This document shows, piece after piece, positions 12,456 through 24,989 of a stretch of DNA of 64,000 nt. The notes beneath the pieces were generated by a model that was given only the letters and a program-made list of their open reading frames with translations, was not told where the DNA came from and searched no databases. Source of the DNA: Styela clava. Taxonomy: Eukaryota; Chordata; Ascidiacea; Stolidobranchia; Styelidae. The position numbers and the translations under genes are program-made. Numbering within the stretch: position 1 is the first letter of the stretch; each line of letters starts with the position of its first letter. The DNA lies in assembly GCF_964204865.1 (NCBI RefSeq), contig NC_135260.1, positions 6,386,001 to 6,450,000 on the forward strand. The letters are read 5' to 3'.

Positions 12456-12921
12456 TCCAGAATATTCCTATCTAGCGGTATTTATCATACATGGGATATG
12501 TTCATTATAATTTTCACTTTGACTGAATTGCGTGTTCTGTGGTGCGTTTCCAAATGAATGTCTCAGTTCAATTATTGTCCGATTTTTGGTTTTACGCTTT
12601 AAAAATTAAAATCAATCATTTTGGTTATACAACTCCAGTAGACAATATACAAGGGACACTGAGCAATTTTATTGAAATTCAGAAGCGATTAAAATCTCTA
12701 GAGATGGTTGAAAGCCGAGCTATGTGGCAATCTCAAATTCTGGGTTATTTTTATGACAAATAGCATAAGGAGCATCAAACGTGTATGCATGTATGGATAT
12801 TTTTTGAATTCTAGTCTAAATTCACACTGACGAATAGTATTCTTAATTCTACAACGTATATCATTATTTGGCCTTTTTTTTTAATTCAATTCGGCTTTTA
12901 AAATCAGGTTTTGTGACCCAC

Positions 12922-13896
12922 ATTATATAGAATTTTGTAGGCACTTAGTAGATTTTGTAGGCACTTATTAGGTTTAATATTTTTAGATATAAATCTTCGT
13001 ATTGTTTGTTGTGTTAGTTTTTTTTTTCGTAGTAATTAGGCACTTATAGTAGAATAAATATTTGTAGATATAATTTGTCGTTTTGTTTCGAGTCATTTTT
13101 GGTGGGGTTACAAGTTGAAAATGGAGAAGCGACATTTTCAACCAACTGCGATCTAAGATGTCTGGTCCAAGCCACGTGGGCAGGGGGAAGCGGGCCCATG
13201 CAGTACGTTGTTGGTTTTTGTTAGTAAATGAATTTGATCTTATGCATGTGAGTTTGTAGCTCAATTTGATAATTTATCTTTCTATTCATTTTAGACTTAA
13301 TTTTTGGTTAGAAAATTGAAAATTTCCCAACAGTTGATTCGTATTCTCGCTTCTGTCATGTACACACAATACTAATTCGGACTTCTGGTGAAACGCGCAA
13401 TACTAGGGTGACATTAATAATCAAGCGAGAAATTTCATACATATGGAACAGTCCAACACAGACACAGACGGGCAGATCGAATTCGAGTAGTCTTCTAGAG
13501 CGGAGATCTGAACTAGGCCTGGCGATTTGGAAACATGTTAACCGGATAAAATTAACCGTTTAACCGCAGGATGACGTTCGACGCAATAAGTAATAATTTA
13601 AGCTTGTTACGTCCCAATGGTTGCAAGTGATTTCGCGTGGCTTATATTCATATAAAGCCACGACAAGTTTGGAACAGAATTGCATAATTATTGAAATTAC
13701 GTGGAAGTTGCTCTATCGAAACAAAGCATCGAATCTTCAAGTTTGTCGCCGACTATAAAAGAAAACAAAATGGCGGGAAAATGTAATACGTTTATACGCC
13801 GATGATTTTTTATTTTATAGCATAAAAAGTTTACAAAATTAAAGCTTGAATAACAGCTCAGCGGAATTGCAAAGTTCAATATCTCGTGATTTAGAG
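12922..13896. other. Intergenic, no gene seen
   Basis: AT-rich. Contains short direct repeats ('aggcacttagtagattttgt' twice near 12940) and a 'gttaaccgg...taaccg' stretch near 13540 that resembles the tip of the element seen at 62427. No supported coding sequence. Confidence 0.4.
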
Positions 13897-14231
13897 CAGG
13901 GGTGTATAACCTTTAATACAGGAGGGCCAGATACAAATAACTGGGTGTAACCGCGGGCCGCATCTACACTTAACCTAGGCTTTCTAATAATTGCAGGCAC
14001 AAAATTATTGGTTATTGATCTTTTGACATGCGTTTGTTCGCGTCGCGCGACTTAGCTGTTAAGGCTTTGTAAGGTCAGTAGCATGGATAATAAATTGGAC
14101 TCAGTTGTATATGCTCTATAACGCAAAGGAATTGGAACTACTCGCACTTATCAGATTAAAACTTGCTCTGCGGGCCGCACAATATTTTCTTGCGGGCCGC
14201 ATTTGGCCCGCGGGCCGCAGGTTGCACCCTG
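13897..14231. mobile_element. Nonautonomous hAT element, 335 bp
   Basis: Ends CAGGGGTGTATAACC and GGTTGCACCCTG, with the GCGGGCCGC motifs typical of this group near both ends. Flanking 8-mers ATTTAGAG and ATTTAGCG match at 7 of 8 bases. Confidence 0.8.
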
Positions 14232-16427
14232 ATTTAGCGGGGAAAAATAATCAGTTTGAACAGTGAACGCTTGAAACCAATGCTGCAAAGTTATTGGGCT
14301 GATAAAAACGCATTAAACCTTGAACTTTGCTCGTTCAAATTTATTGACACGCGACTACACAAGATTCAGTGCCTGAAAATATAGTTATTTTGTTGCATTT
14401 TTTAACAGTCTTTGATCACAAATAACTATTACACCAAATGAGGTGTGGAATTTGCATCTGAAATACGTTTGGGAATTCATTTCTGTTTTTGAATGCAGTC
14501 TGTTACTGAGATTACATACCTTACATTACCGCATTACACGTATGCCATGGAAAACAAAATTCATAAATAGAAGTGTCTGATTAAATACGGCATTATTTGC
14601 GCCTCATGTTCAAGGTAATGACATTTTGATTTTAATCTCTTTTCGTATTTAATTCCCAAAGTCAACGAACACAGTTTTCATTGTTTTGTGAGTTTTACGT
14701 TGAGACACTCAGTGCATCTTATAGTTTGTAGATCGTGCCACAAGGCTAAGATTACAGGCATGAATGATTTATAAGCGATTTTTGAAAACACAGTATTATT
14801 GTACAGATTACCGTTGACGCTTCTCCGATGGATTTATGATGATTTCAAGAAAATATTATTTGATATTAACATGAAAATATAGGACTTGGTCTTGCCCGGG
14901 TTAGTTTTTCGGATTATGGTCATTCATGTTAGTATACTCTAAGTCTAAACTTATGTTCTAAGCCGAATCGGTAAATTATAAGATGTCAGAGTAGTCTAAC
15001 ACTAACTAATGCTGAGGTTTCAATGTAGTTCTAACTTTTTATTGATCCTTTTTGACACTAAATATAGTTTTTGTAGAGTAGTTTCCGAGTTTGAATCAAT
15101 CACGTTTTTAGGAAACAAAGTGGCTCGGATTATCTAAGCAAAATTACCGCCAAAGTGACTTGAGTTAAGACTCCAAAATAATTTTCAGCGATTCTTGGAG
15201 ATAGTAAAATATGAATTGTCACGTCGAAATTTAAGTTATCGAAATTTTATCACCTTGTTTTTGAAACAACCGAAAGAGACCCCCATGTATCGAAGTGAAC
15301 GCTGCTATGGGATTGATTGACCCTATTTGCAGGTTAGCACCAGTGGTGGGATTTAGCCGGTTTGCACCGGTTCTATAGAACCGTCTCACGGAATTTTAGA
15401 TTAGCGAACCGGTTAGCATTACTGGTTACTGCCAATATATTTTTGCATCTTATATGACAACAGAACCGGGTGAAAAATATGACTTTTGTCATAGAACCGG
15501 CTTGAATCCCACCACTGGTTCGCACTCCCGTGTTATTGGATCGACACACGTTATGGAGTGTAACCCCGATCTGGGCTACTTCAGAGGTCAATAAGCACAC
15601 GTGTGTTGAATGCCAAATGTATGTATCGTATATTGAAAAGTTGCACGATCGAATTGAATCCAAATACAGATAAATGAAATCATATACTTAAACCTTGATA
15701 CAGTTATACGGTCGAATCCGTACTAAACAAGTACACAAAACATGGAAAACACTATATTTCAACCCTCGGACGAAATCCGGAAACGCGCGCCAAAGATTGG
15801 TCCATACAAATACGCTTGAACGCTTTCTTATGTACAAAAGAAAGCTAAGGCCTGCTACGATAAATCAACATCAGAGAAATAGCTAAAATGACCTAGTTCA
15901 TTTATTTTAACATACTATTAATATAAAGGGATCAAATAACATTAAAGTCCGTAGTCACAATCCACATTCGATACACTGCCACAATTAAAATCTCGTTTGC
16001 TTTTCAAAATATTTTAAAACTAAAGTTCACGTCTTAGTGTCTGCATGTGTAACTCATAATCATTCATTTTGATCTTGTTCATGAAATTAACTTAGCTTCG
16101 ACTTGAGACTATATTTAACAGCGACGTGACTTGATTTGCGTCTTTTATGTACTTTTTCAGATGAATTCTGAGAGTGTTTTGCGACACTTATGTACTTTTT
16201 TAGATGAATCCTGAGAGTGTAACAAAACACAGCTTGTGTTTATTTATATTTTCATGTGTTTGTATTGGGTGATATGACCCAGATGACCGCAAATGGTGGT
16301 ATCGTTATCACCCAGTCATCTACCGAAAACTTTTATACTATTATTTTGTCATAGTTTATATTTATTGTATGTTTTCTGATTTGACAAAAAATGAATTTTG
16401 TCTCTCTTTCTATCAATAAACATAGCC
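14232..16427. other. 5' flank of the complete lectin gene
   Basis: No gene supported. Contains the small hAT element at 15341-15517 and a short direct repeat 'cagatgaattctgagagtgt' near 16159 and 16200. The last ~200 bp before 16428 is the presumed promoter; no clear TATA box or other motif was identified. Confidence 0.4.
15341..15517. mobile_element. Short hAT MITE, 177 bp
   Basis: Inverted ends CAGTGGTGGGATTTAGCCGG and (reverse complement of the right end) CAGTGGTGGGATTCAAGCCG. Flanking 8-mers GTTAGCAC and GTTCGCAC match at 7 of 8 positions. The interior is nearly palindromic around 'accggttctatagaaccg'. Confidence 0.8.
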
Positions 16428-19400
16428 ATGGTTAGCTATTTCTTGCTTATGTGCATTCTATGCATAACTTCTACACAAGCTCAAAAGGATATACTTTCTC
16501 CTCCTTACACTTGCACTACAACAACAACACTTTGTCAACCTGGAGAAACCACAGAACATGCTCCGTCGACACTTCAAACATCTTCATCTCAAGGAAGACC
16601 AGAAAAACGAGGGATGAATGGTTTGCCTGGACTAAAAGGAGAAAAGGGAAAACCCTGTCAGTGTAATATTGCTGATGAAAAGGCAATGAGAGAGCTGAAA
16701 AGCAAAATGGATGATATTGAAATTGAGAATCGAGAAATGAAACAACAAATTCGGGATCTCGAAACAAGACACGATAAGATGAATCAAACCATCAATGAAC
16801 TAGGTTGGTGATTTTAAACTTCTATATTCTTAGAAGCTGTAACCGACTGTGTCAAAGAGGTCCACCCCAAACCACTCCCCATATAAAATAAATCTGGTCC
16901 CATTAAATTTAAATAGCTTATCTAATATAAAATCCAGGTTACACCCATTTTCACCGACAATTGCACCGACATTACATATTACTAAAATGTATGCTATAAA
17001 TTCCACTGTCATTATGGGGAAATGACAAGATAAATAACAAGAGAGCTATGCTCAAATATATGGACACGTAGCGCCACCCAATGGCAATAATTTTGATGAC
17101 GTCATAGCGAGAAAAAAAAGGTAATAGCCTTCTGGGGAAAAATTTTATCTTCAACCACTGAAAATTTCAAAGCAATTGGTCCAGTATTCGAAGAGAAAAG
17201 CGTTTTTTTTAATATTTCCACTAGGTGTGTTATTCTGTGTCAAAGAACAAGAACAACATGATATTGAAACGATCGTTATGTACACTACGTGTCCAATCAG
17301 TAAAGTCACTATAAATCACCAGTGAATTTTATCAGTTACCCCATCATTTTTTTTTTCTGGGTTTATTGCTCCAATCCGTTATAGCAGGAGTGGCCAACCT
17401 GCTTTCGATCGCATTCGACTGATCGGCAATAAGGTCATACACAAAAACGAATGGGTACTGAAGGTGCAGATAACTTCACACACGCATAGAGAAAATTCAA
17501 CTCCCAATAAGCTCGGCATTCTTAATGGAATCGCCACAAAAAAAATATTTTTATTAGTTAAGTTAATTGTGTAATTGTATCTGGTGTAAATGTTTCATCA
17601 TCTAATTAAGATGGACTGTCTAAATTTTAGTTGTACATGTTGAAAATTCCTCAAAAAAACTTGCCAAGTATCCATGTATTAGCTAAAACACGGAAAATGA
17701 ATACTATCAAACCCTACATGTTACATGATTGCTTAAGCTTCAGTATCTAATTTGCAATTTTCTAGTCCGATTCTACGCTCGCTTGAAATTATAAATAATT
17801 AGGCATTCCTGTGACACTGCTACTATTGCGAATAAAATTTATCACACTACTCTTGGAGTGAAACAATAACTGTCGCATATAGGGCTGGGCATTTTCGAAT
17901 ACCTTGTGATTTCAGAATCGAATCGAATAATATTTTTCGAATCGAATCAAATCTCGAATACTTGAAAATATATAATTGTAAGCGATTTTATTATAGTAAT
18001 TGGTCCTCTCAACAAATGAATTACCGAAGACATAGAATAAATCACCCAGATAGATTACTGAGCGCTCACACATAATAACAAACTCGTTTTATCAATAACT
18101 CACTACAGAAAATAGTCACATGTTAGAATTTCGTTGAAAAAATACGACTCCAATGAAAATAAAATTGGGGAATTCACCTCGACCATTAGCGGAAAGATAA
18201 AAACAAGATGGCGACGATTCGAAATTTAGCTCTGAACCGATTCGAATAGTTTACTATTCGATTCGATTCGAATATTCGATTCGAAATGCCCAGCCCTAGT
18301 CGCATACTGCAGAAGTTTTTGTGGGATCGTTTGTCAGTTAAGGCACACGATATTCGGCAAGTTCACTCTAAACCTTGGCACCAGTTATATGGGTAATAGG
18401 TAATAATATAGCTCTATCGGACTTGCCAATACTCAAATAGCCTACTATGAGTGTTTGCGCATGTTGTCTACAGTATTGTATTCTTCCGATTCAAAACACA
18501 CAATAGGTGTTGCCTGAAACTGTTTCAAGGCATTTTTGGGGTATGTTATTAAATTCAGTCAACATCAGACGCCATCGACTACCCCAAAAGTGGCGATCGA
18601 CCGGTCGGTCGACTTGCGGGCCACCCCTGCTTTATAGTATTGAGCGGATGTAACCTGTGAATTTACATCCAATATCTGGTTCAATTACATTCACAATTCG
18701 AAAATAATTATCATATGTATTTTTGCATTACATTTTTTCATGACAGATCTATAAATATTAACATTCCATGAAATGAGGTGTATTTTTAAAACAATTAAAA
18801 ATGTTAAATGAATGGTCTTCGGCATTCTACATAGGAAGTACTATTAAGGAAGGATGAATTGTTACACAAATTATGGGATTTTTTGTAGAAAGCCCCGCCA
18901 GTACAGCTAAAAAATGCGAGGAATGAAAAAAATTTGGTTAGTGTTCGATTCCATCAAGGGGCGGGGTGTTCATTTGGCGGGGTCTAAGATCTAAAATTAT
19001 ACCTCCATCAAACAATGATCCCTTTGGAAGTTGCTTCAAAGCATTTTAGTTCCATGAACTGAAAATCCTATATATACTGGATACACTGAAGTTAGACGTG
19101 GGTATAATCAAACAATTACCTACTGGAGGTACTCAATTTTTTTTTTTTTGTCTGTTTGGGAGCCGACTCTTTCATTGTATAATGTTTTTCTGTCGCGTAA
19201 AATGACTTTTCTGTTGTTAAAATATTCAATCCATGATAATTAATTGTGTTGAACATAACTTGCGGTTGCGTCTTCTTACGTCAAAATTTCAACATTATCA
19301 TTCTAAAATACCACGGCAGTCTGTGGACATAAAAATATGAGATAACCTGCCCGACTGTATTCAGTTTTTATTCGTATTTTTATGACCGTGCGAATTCGTT

Positions 19401-22400
19401 ATCGCCGTTAGAAAAATTTCTAGATCTGATTTAAAACCCCGTAGAGTACTATTTGAGTTAGTACAATAAAAATACACATCAGTATATCAAAAATATATAT
19501 TCATCGCCTCGAAATCCTCGCGGGATGATTTTTCTGTTGTGCTAGGTCAGGGGTGGGCAACCTTTTTCGGCTCGCGTGCCAAAATCGGCTAAATTTAACG
19601 ACAAAATTCTCTCGCGTGCCGATCAAAATTGAAAACATAACTTTGTTACTTTCAAAGCAAAAATACACAATAATAAACCTCCTAAACAGGCACAGACAGA
19701 TTCACTATTCGAGAAAATATCAGTCCGAAATAGATTCGATTACTTTTCTTATCCAATATCAGTGAGACTTCACTGCTGCATTACCGCTGATAGAGATTTT
19801 ACATTGGTTTTATATTTTGTAAATTTCGAAGGAATACACGAACTACTGGTTTCATCTTTCAGGCTACTCCTGTTACAAGACTTAATAAAGTTCATAACTG
19901 AGAACAGAAAGTCACAAGCATATGTAGATAAAAACATGCAGTTGCAAAGTTTTTAAGACATGAAAAATTCTTGGGAATGGATTCCCAATCACGCGATAGT
20001 TCGTTTTCTGCACTTCTCTCTTGTATTCCCCTTCTATAATTGCTTATATTTCTTTCGAAATCAATTTATTTCAGTAAGTTAGCAAGTAACTCTAACCAAC
20101 ATGAGCTGTACAACTTCATAAATCAATCAGAAATGAAGAAAAATGGTGGCACAGACTATATATTACGTAACAATGACGTTACGTTGCCCACCCCTGTGCT
20201 AGGTAATCAATCCATGACCATAACGGGCATATTAAAAATGTCTTGCTTTATTAATTTACTGGTCTTCAACTTAACCTACGGTTGTGTCGGCATCATTATT
20301 CTAAAATACCGGACATAAAAACATAGGTTAATTGCCATATCTCATTTTGATCCTCATTTTTTTTTTGCGAATACGACAAATCTGAGCTGTACCTACAACA
20401 CTGGCTCCGCTTTATCAAAATGCTGCCACTCAGATTATTTTTAAGATAGAACCGTTAGGGAAAAAAACCTGAGTCTGCTATAAAATGTCATGGAGTAAAA
20501 TTAATTTTTGTACAATAAAAATCGATTGAATATACTTTAGATTAATTATCTTATATATTATCACAAACCGGAAAATGTTGCGTTTCCAACATTGTATAAT
20601 GTTAGCAATAAAACGACCGCAATTTAAAGTAATGGATAAAAAGGTGAATCCCGCGCACAATTGCCTTTGTTTCGAATTTAGTGACGGTATGGTCCAACGC
20701 AGATTAAACATAATGTGTGCGAAATTTTGCGATTTACAATGCCAAGAGAAGCTTTTTTCATCGGTCTCGGTCCTCCTACAACGAATTGTTTACGGTTTTA
20801 TTTTTAGTATTTTATATTGCCGCTTTTCAATCAAAAAAATTTGCGTCGTCGATTCACTCCTTTATTTGTCTTTAGTATCTCGCCGCCGCAGAATGTATAA
20901 TAACTCTCAACGGATTCCCAATTCTGTGCGAGTACAAAAAGAAAGTAATTATCATCGTTGTCGTGGCACAATTTTCGTGATTTAGGGAAAATGAACGCTA
21001 ACGTGAAGGTGTTTACGGCCCAAATACCACCTTGCGCTGACGAAAACAATCGGCGATTTTAGCAAAATGCAATCGCGCGAGTTATTGGCGACTTTTTTAG
21101 TTTTTCGCTCGATTTCTGCAGGGTTGACTTTTAAATATTTGAATCTCCCAACGAAGTCCACCTAATGTAAGTCAAAGAATTAAAAAAATTATATAGAATC
21201 AAAATCGCTACAAACATTTCCCCGTGATAACCCATCTTTAGGTGCGTTATCAATAGATACGCAATATAACGCTTATTTGAATTTTTTTGTTTTCTTTCAG
21301 ATTACATTTTTCCGTCAAGTTGTGGCCAAACTGGGACGGATGAAAAAATATATCCATGGAAAAACGAAGGAAACTTCAGACCTGTTACAGTAAATTGCGA
21401 ACTATATTCAGTGATTGAAGATGGATGGATCGTGAGTTATTTAAATTTTGTGATGATCATTCTTCATAGTTGATTGCAGTGATTGGTCGGTTACGTGGAC
21501 ATGTACAGTTTCTCCATCGGATAGTAGGCTACACTCAGTCTATATGATGAAGCCAGATTGAATCACCAACTTCGCAAATACTCCCTTTGAATTATTAAAA
21601 TGCAAAATTTTTCAGATTGTATGATGGAAAATTTTCTTTCAGTAAAATCTCAATTATTTCTTCCAGACAATTCAGAAACGACAAGATGGATCAGTCAGAT
21701 TTTACGACAGAAACTGGGAAAATTATGCCATAGGTTTTGGAGATAAAAATGGAGAATATTGGCTTGGTAGGTGGAATTCCGATTAAAAACTTACTAATTT
21801 GCTTTTTTGGTCTTTTATTTTATTTTTGAATAAGACAATATATTGGGCATATGTGGGCCATGGACTCGAATACAATCAAAATATCTCTCGAGATACACTG
21901 GCTCCAGTGCAGCACGTTATGCACACCCATCAGTTTGTCAAATTGAGTTTGAATTTAAGTTGAATTAAATGCGATGGAAAATTCATAGTACCTATGAATA
22001 TAAGATTCTCAACCAATTCTCAAGTTATTTTTATTCAAAGCATGCTCGCTTATCTTTTGTTCATACTCTTCACCCTGAAATGTCATTTTTACGTTGCTTT
22101 TTATATACAGGGTGTCTCAAAAGTAAGTATACACTTTTAATTTTTATTTGCTTTTCAGGCACTCATCATAGAGCGTTCATTTCTTCAGAAAACATAGTAT
22201 GAATAAGTATTAAAATTTAGGTATTGTTTGCATTTTTTCAACCCACAGAATGACAAGTAGATTAACTCAATAAATGAGGTGCAAATTGCTGTTTGGCAAA
22301 AAGCATATGCATCAGTAAGGATAACTCAGCGCCTCTTTAACGGAGAATTTTAAAATTTTCTCAGAGCGTCCGCTCTTTGGGCTTCCTGATCTTTGTGAAT

Positions 22401-23846
22401 CAACTACAGATCCAGTTTTCATTAATTGACGATAAATTGCATAAATTGTTCGCCGTGTGGGAGCCGAATTAATTCCAATTTCTCTGTTATAGGTGCGCTG
22501 AGTTTGCCTTTCTGATTTATATGGTTCCTGCCAAACAGCAATTTTCACCTCATTTCTTAGGTTAATCTCCTTGTCATCCTGTGGGTTGGTGAAAAATGCA
22601 AACAATACCTAAATTTTACTACTTATCCATACTATGTTTTCTGAAGAAAGGAACGCTCTATATGATGATTACCTGAAAAGCAAATACAAATTAAAACTGT
22701 ATACTTACTACTTGAGACACCCTGTATATTGTTTGTACAAAGTGTATTGATATCATGGGGGAATAAAACACTGATTACATAACAGCCTATCAAATTTAAT
22801 TACTAGTTAGGTGCAACGCATGTACAAACAATAATCTGAGAATAAACTTTTTTAATCACTATCATATTGAATATTTAAAATCTACTAATATACTTCCGAA
22901 TTAACTAATATATTCAAGCTCTATTTCACAATTTTTTTACTTTTCTCAGGTCTTCGAACAATTCATCAACTGACAACATCGAAAAATTATAAACTTCGTA
23001 TTGATTTGAGATTCCAATCTGGTTCAGTAAAGTATGCAGAATACAGGTAATACTTCTAAGAGCTACGTAAAGATTCCTCCCGCATGGCGGAGGTGGGTAG
23101 CCATCGATAACCTGAATGAGTGTGAAGAAACTGAACCACGATGCGTGATTAAACACTGTTCTATATTATACCGCAAACATGGCGCTGTAAGGAGATTAAA
23201 GCATTGGTGAGTCTGTGTGGTCTTTGACGGCATGAAAAAGGAAGGTAGCGTACATGCAAACAATAATTGTAACACTTTGTTTGGTGGCATACAGATGTGA
23301 CCACGACACCTCTCAACGAATTCCTGGCTACCCAACTGTCGGCAGTACTGCGATAAGCAGGGGCAGAGTTGTTAGGCTTTCTATACCTGGCGACAAAATG
23401 GGATCCGTTTGCATTTTGAAGCTTAGGTCAGACAATCAAAATATTAAGCGCAAAATAGCGCTTCAGAACAATTTATTTTCAATTTTAACTGTTAATTTAA
23501 TCCAGTTTCTCATTCTATTTCAACACATTTTTGTTAACATTAAATTCTATTTTGACTATATTTTTATTTCAGCACATTCAAGGTTGGAAGTGAAAAGTCA
23601 AAATTTCAGCTGACAATCTCTGGATATTCGGGTGATGCTGCAGACAGGATGTCGTATCATAATCAACAATATTTTACCACTTATGATGTAGACAATGATT
23701 CAGGTAGTAGAAATTGTGCTCGCAGTTACAATGGTGCCTGGTGGTATAAGAATTGCTATCAATCCAACCTGAATGGAAAATATGATTCTATCTTCTACTG
23801 GAACGATCATCTCTCGTTCAGTGAAATGAAGATTCACCCGGTGTAA
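16428..23846 (+). CDS. Ficolin-like lectin (collagen + fibrinogen-related domain), 5 exons, 325 aa
   Basis: Exons 16428-16803, 21301-21431, 21667-21766, 22950-23046 and 23573-23846 join in phase at GT-AG sites and total 978 nt with TAA. Residues 1-19 are a signal peptide and 28-36 a Thr run between Cys. Residues 56-76 are Gly-X-Y triplets with one Gly-to-Glu break (GRP EKR GMN). A short coiled coil spans about 84-125. Residues 126-325 are a fibrinogen-related domain: SSCGQTG, TIQKRQDGSVRFYDRNW, GFGDKNGEYWLG, YHNQQYF, the calcium loop DVDNDSG before NCA, then CYQSNLNG, and the C-terminus MKIHPV. Ficolin-type proteins trimerise, bind acetylated glycans and trigger lectin-pathway proteases; that function is inferred from the family. 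The ATG at 16428 precedes the signal peptide directly. Intron 1 (4.5 kb) and intron 3 hold several transposons. It has a divergent paralog at the left window edge. Confidence 0.92.
17385..18629. mobile_element. hAT element, 1245 bp, hosting a nested element
   Basis: Ends CAGGAGTGGCCAACCTGC and GCGGGCCACCCCTG. Flanking 8-mers CGTTATAG and CTTTATAG match at 7 of 8. It lies in intron 1 of the lectin gene and is interrupted by the element at 17880-18298, which therefore inserted later. No transposase frame. Confidence 0.85.
17880..18298. mobile_element. Nested hAT MITE, 419 bp, TSD GTCGCATA
   Basis: Ends TAGGGCTGGGCATTTTCGAA and, inverted, TTCGAAATGCCCAGCCCTA. Perfect 8-bp duplications GTCGCATA at 17872-17879 and 18299-18306. 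Subterminal runs of TTCGAATCGAATC form extra inverted repeats. Confidence 0.92.
19548..20196. mobile_element. hAT element, 649 bp, TSD TGCTAGGT
   Basis: Ends CAGGGGTGGGCAACC and GTTGCCCACCCCTG, with perfect 8-bp duplications TGCTAGGT at 19540-19547 and 20197-20204. The short open frames inside show no transposase motif. Intron 1 of the lectin gene. Confidence 0.93.
20560..21090 (+). repeat. Dispersed repeat shared with the interior of the 49.7-51.7 kb element
   Basis: Blocks such as 'tataataactctca.cggattc', 'aattatcat', 'gtgtttac.gcc' and 'gcaaaatgc' occur in the same order at about 51380-51510. The block around 'ttttagtattttatatt...ctttatttgtctttagtatct' matches about 50570-50650. It probably marks a decayed relative of that DNA transposon in the last third of intron 1. 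Limits are approximate. Confidence 0.5.
22108..22724. mobile_element. mariner-like element, 617 bp, TA target site
   Basis: Ends CAGGGTGTCTCAAAAGTAAG and, inverted, CAGGGTGTCTCAAGTAGTAA, each flanked by TA. The interior (22312-22605, minus strand) keeps a short reading frame with a helix-turn-helix-like segment (AVWQE...RTIYAIYRQLMKTGS, then QRSGSPKSGRSE), typical of a transposase N-terminus. The catalytic part is absent, so this is an internal-deletion derivative. It lies in intron 3 of the lectin gene. Confidence 0.85.
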
Positions 23847-24190
23847 ATAATCATCCCGGGTGTTCAAGCAACGTCAACGTAGAGATTCTAATATTATTTT
23901 GTTATGTTTCTCTAGATGTGATTAATCACTATCAAATGCTTACTTTTAAAGTAAGTAATTTGGTATTAATTTTACCGTGTGGAATCAATGGAAAATTTTA
24001 AAAAATCGCTGTAAAGCATAGCTTACCCAACATTTTGTTCTGAACCACTGAATATTTATAACCCCCTGCTCCCTAAAGATATACGCACCACTACTAAAAT
24101 ACCAAAGAGATATAGCGACAGCATGAATGATATGTTGTGTATAGTAAATCATCAATTTTGTAAAATGACGTAACGCAATGTACAAACTAG
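23847..24190 (+). other. 3' flank of the lectin gene
   Basis: Presumed 3' UTR and flank. I saw no canonical AATAAA within the first 300 bases after the stop, so the polyadenylation site is not assigned. Confidence 0.35.
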
Positions 24191-24418
24191 CAGTGTGTAG
24201 CAAGAAATTTTCAAATGGGGGGGGGGGGGGGGGAGTTCTGAAATTTCTATTTGCCAAGTTAGATCGAAACAACTTGATTCTTGAGGGTCTAAAAAGCGGT
24301 TCAAGCTACGAAAAATTGCTAGGTATGATACAGAAACATGCTTTTACTTTTTTTTACATTTCAAAAGGGGGGAGGGAGGTGGTCTGACCCCCAAAACCAC
24401 CCTCTAGCTACGCCCCTA
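24191..24418. mobile_element. hAT MITE, 228 bp, TSD CAAACTAG, with a 17-G tract
   Basis: Ends CAGTGTGTAGCAAG and TAGCTACGCCCCTA. Perfect 8-bp duplications CAAACTAG at 24183-24190 and 24419-24426. The G tract at 24217-24233 is part of the element; it belongs to the 'GTAGC...GGGGG...GCTAC' hAT type. Confidence 0.85.
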
Positions 24419-24572
24419 CAAACTAGCACAAGGAGCAAACTTCGGCGCCACTTTGGTACGCGATCTCAGCGGTTGTATTATATCAGTGATTTAGTATTAC
24501 CCTAACCCAACAATGGGTTAGAAACTGATTTCTAAAAGGATGTCTTTATGAGATTAAACTCATACCATAGTG

Positions 24573-24863
24573 CAGGGGTGTGCAACCTGCGGCCCATAGG
24601 AAACAATTGTGCGTCCCGCGGAGGAGTGCCAATTCTGAATGGTGTGCGACCCGAAAAACGAGTTTTTAATTTAGTTTAATCTAGCACGTGTGAGTAATTC
24701 CTTTGCGTTGCAAAGCCTATACCCGAGCTTGTGCGAAGCGATTAATAACCAAAATTCTTGTGTCTGCAATTACTACAAAACCTATTTTAAATAATGGTGC
24801 GGCCCGCGTTTTCACCAAGTTATTTGTAATTGGCCCTCCTATATTAAAGGTTGCACGCCCTTG
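24573..24863. mobile_element. hAT MITE, 291 bp, TSD CCATAGTG
   Basis: Ends CAGGGGTGTGCAACCTGC and GGTTGCACGCCCTTG. Perfect 8-bp duplications CCATAGTG at 24565-24572 and 24864-24871. A truncated sister copy is at 44246. Confidence 0.92.
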
Positions 24864-24989
24864 CCATAGTGGAACGACAATTTGTGCCACTTTGGTATGC
24901 GAGATGCCGTTTTAAACAAGTGAGATCACATACCAACGTAGATTCAGGACGCTGAGATCCCATACCGAAGTGGAACAAAAACTTCGCTT

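Larger units (their letters stand above)
11004..12921. mobile_element. 1.9-kb TIR element carrying two tRNA-like sequences
   Basis: A perfect 25-bp inverted repeat bounds the segment: 11004-11028 starts GTGGGTCACAAAACCTGATT and 12897-12921 is its exact reverse complement. Inside is a direct duplication with ~461-bp period (about 11760-12240 and 12240-12700); each unit contains a tRNA-like block. No transposase frame was seen and the target-site duplication is unclear. It begins 90 bp after the stop codon of the coiled-coil gene, so it may lie in or next to that gene's 3' UTR. Confidence 0.65.

Noticed and set aside
20575-20985. 136-codon plus-strand ORF in lectin intron 1
   Set aside because: Overlaps a dispersed repeat shared with the 49.7-kb transposon, has no known motif, and lies within a well-supported intron.
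22312-22605. Host gene encoding a helix-turn-helix protein
   Set aside because: It is enclosed by mariner-type inverted ends with TA flanks, so it is a transposase remnant.
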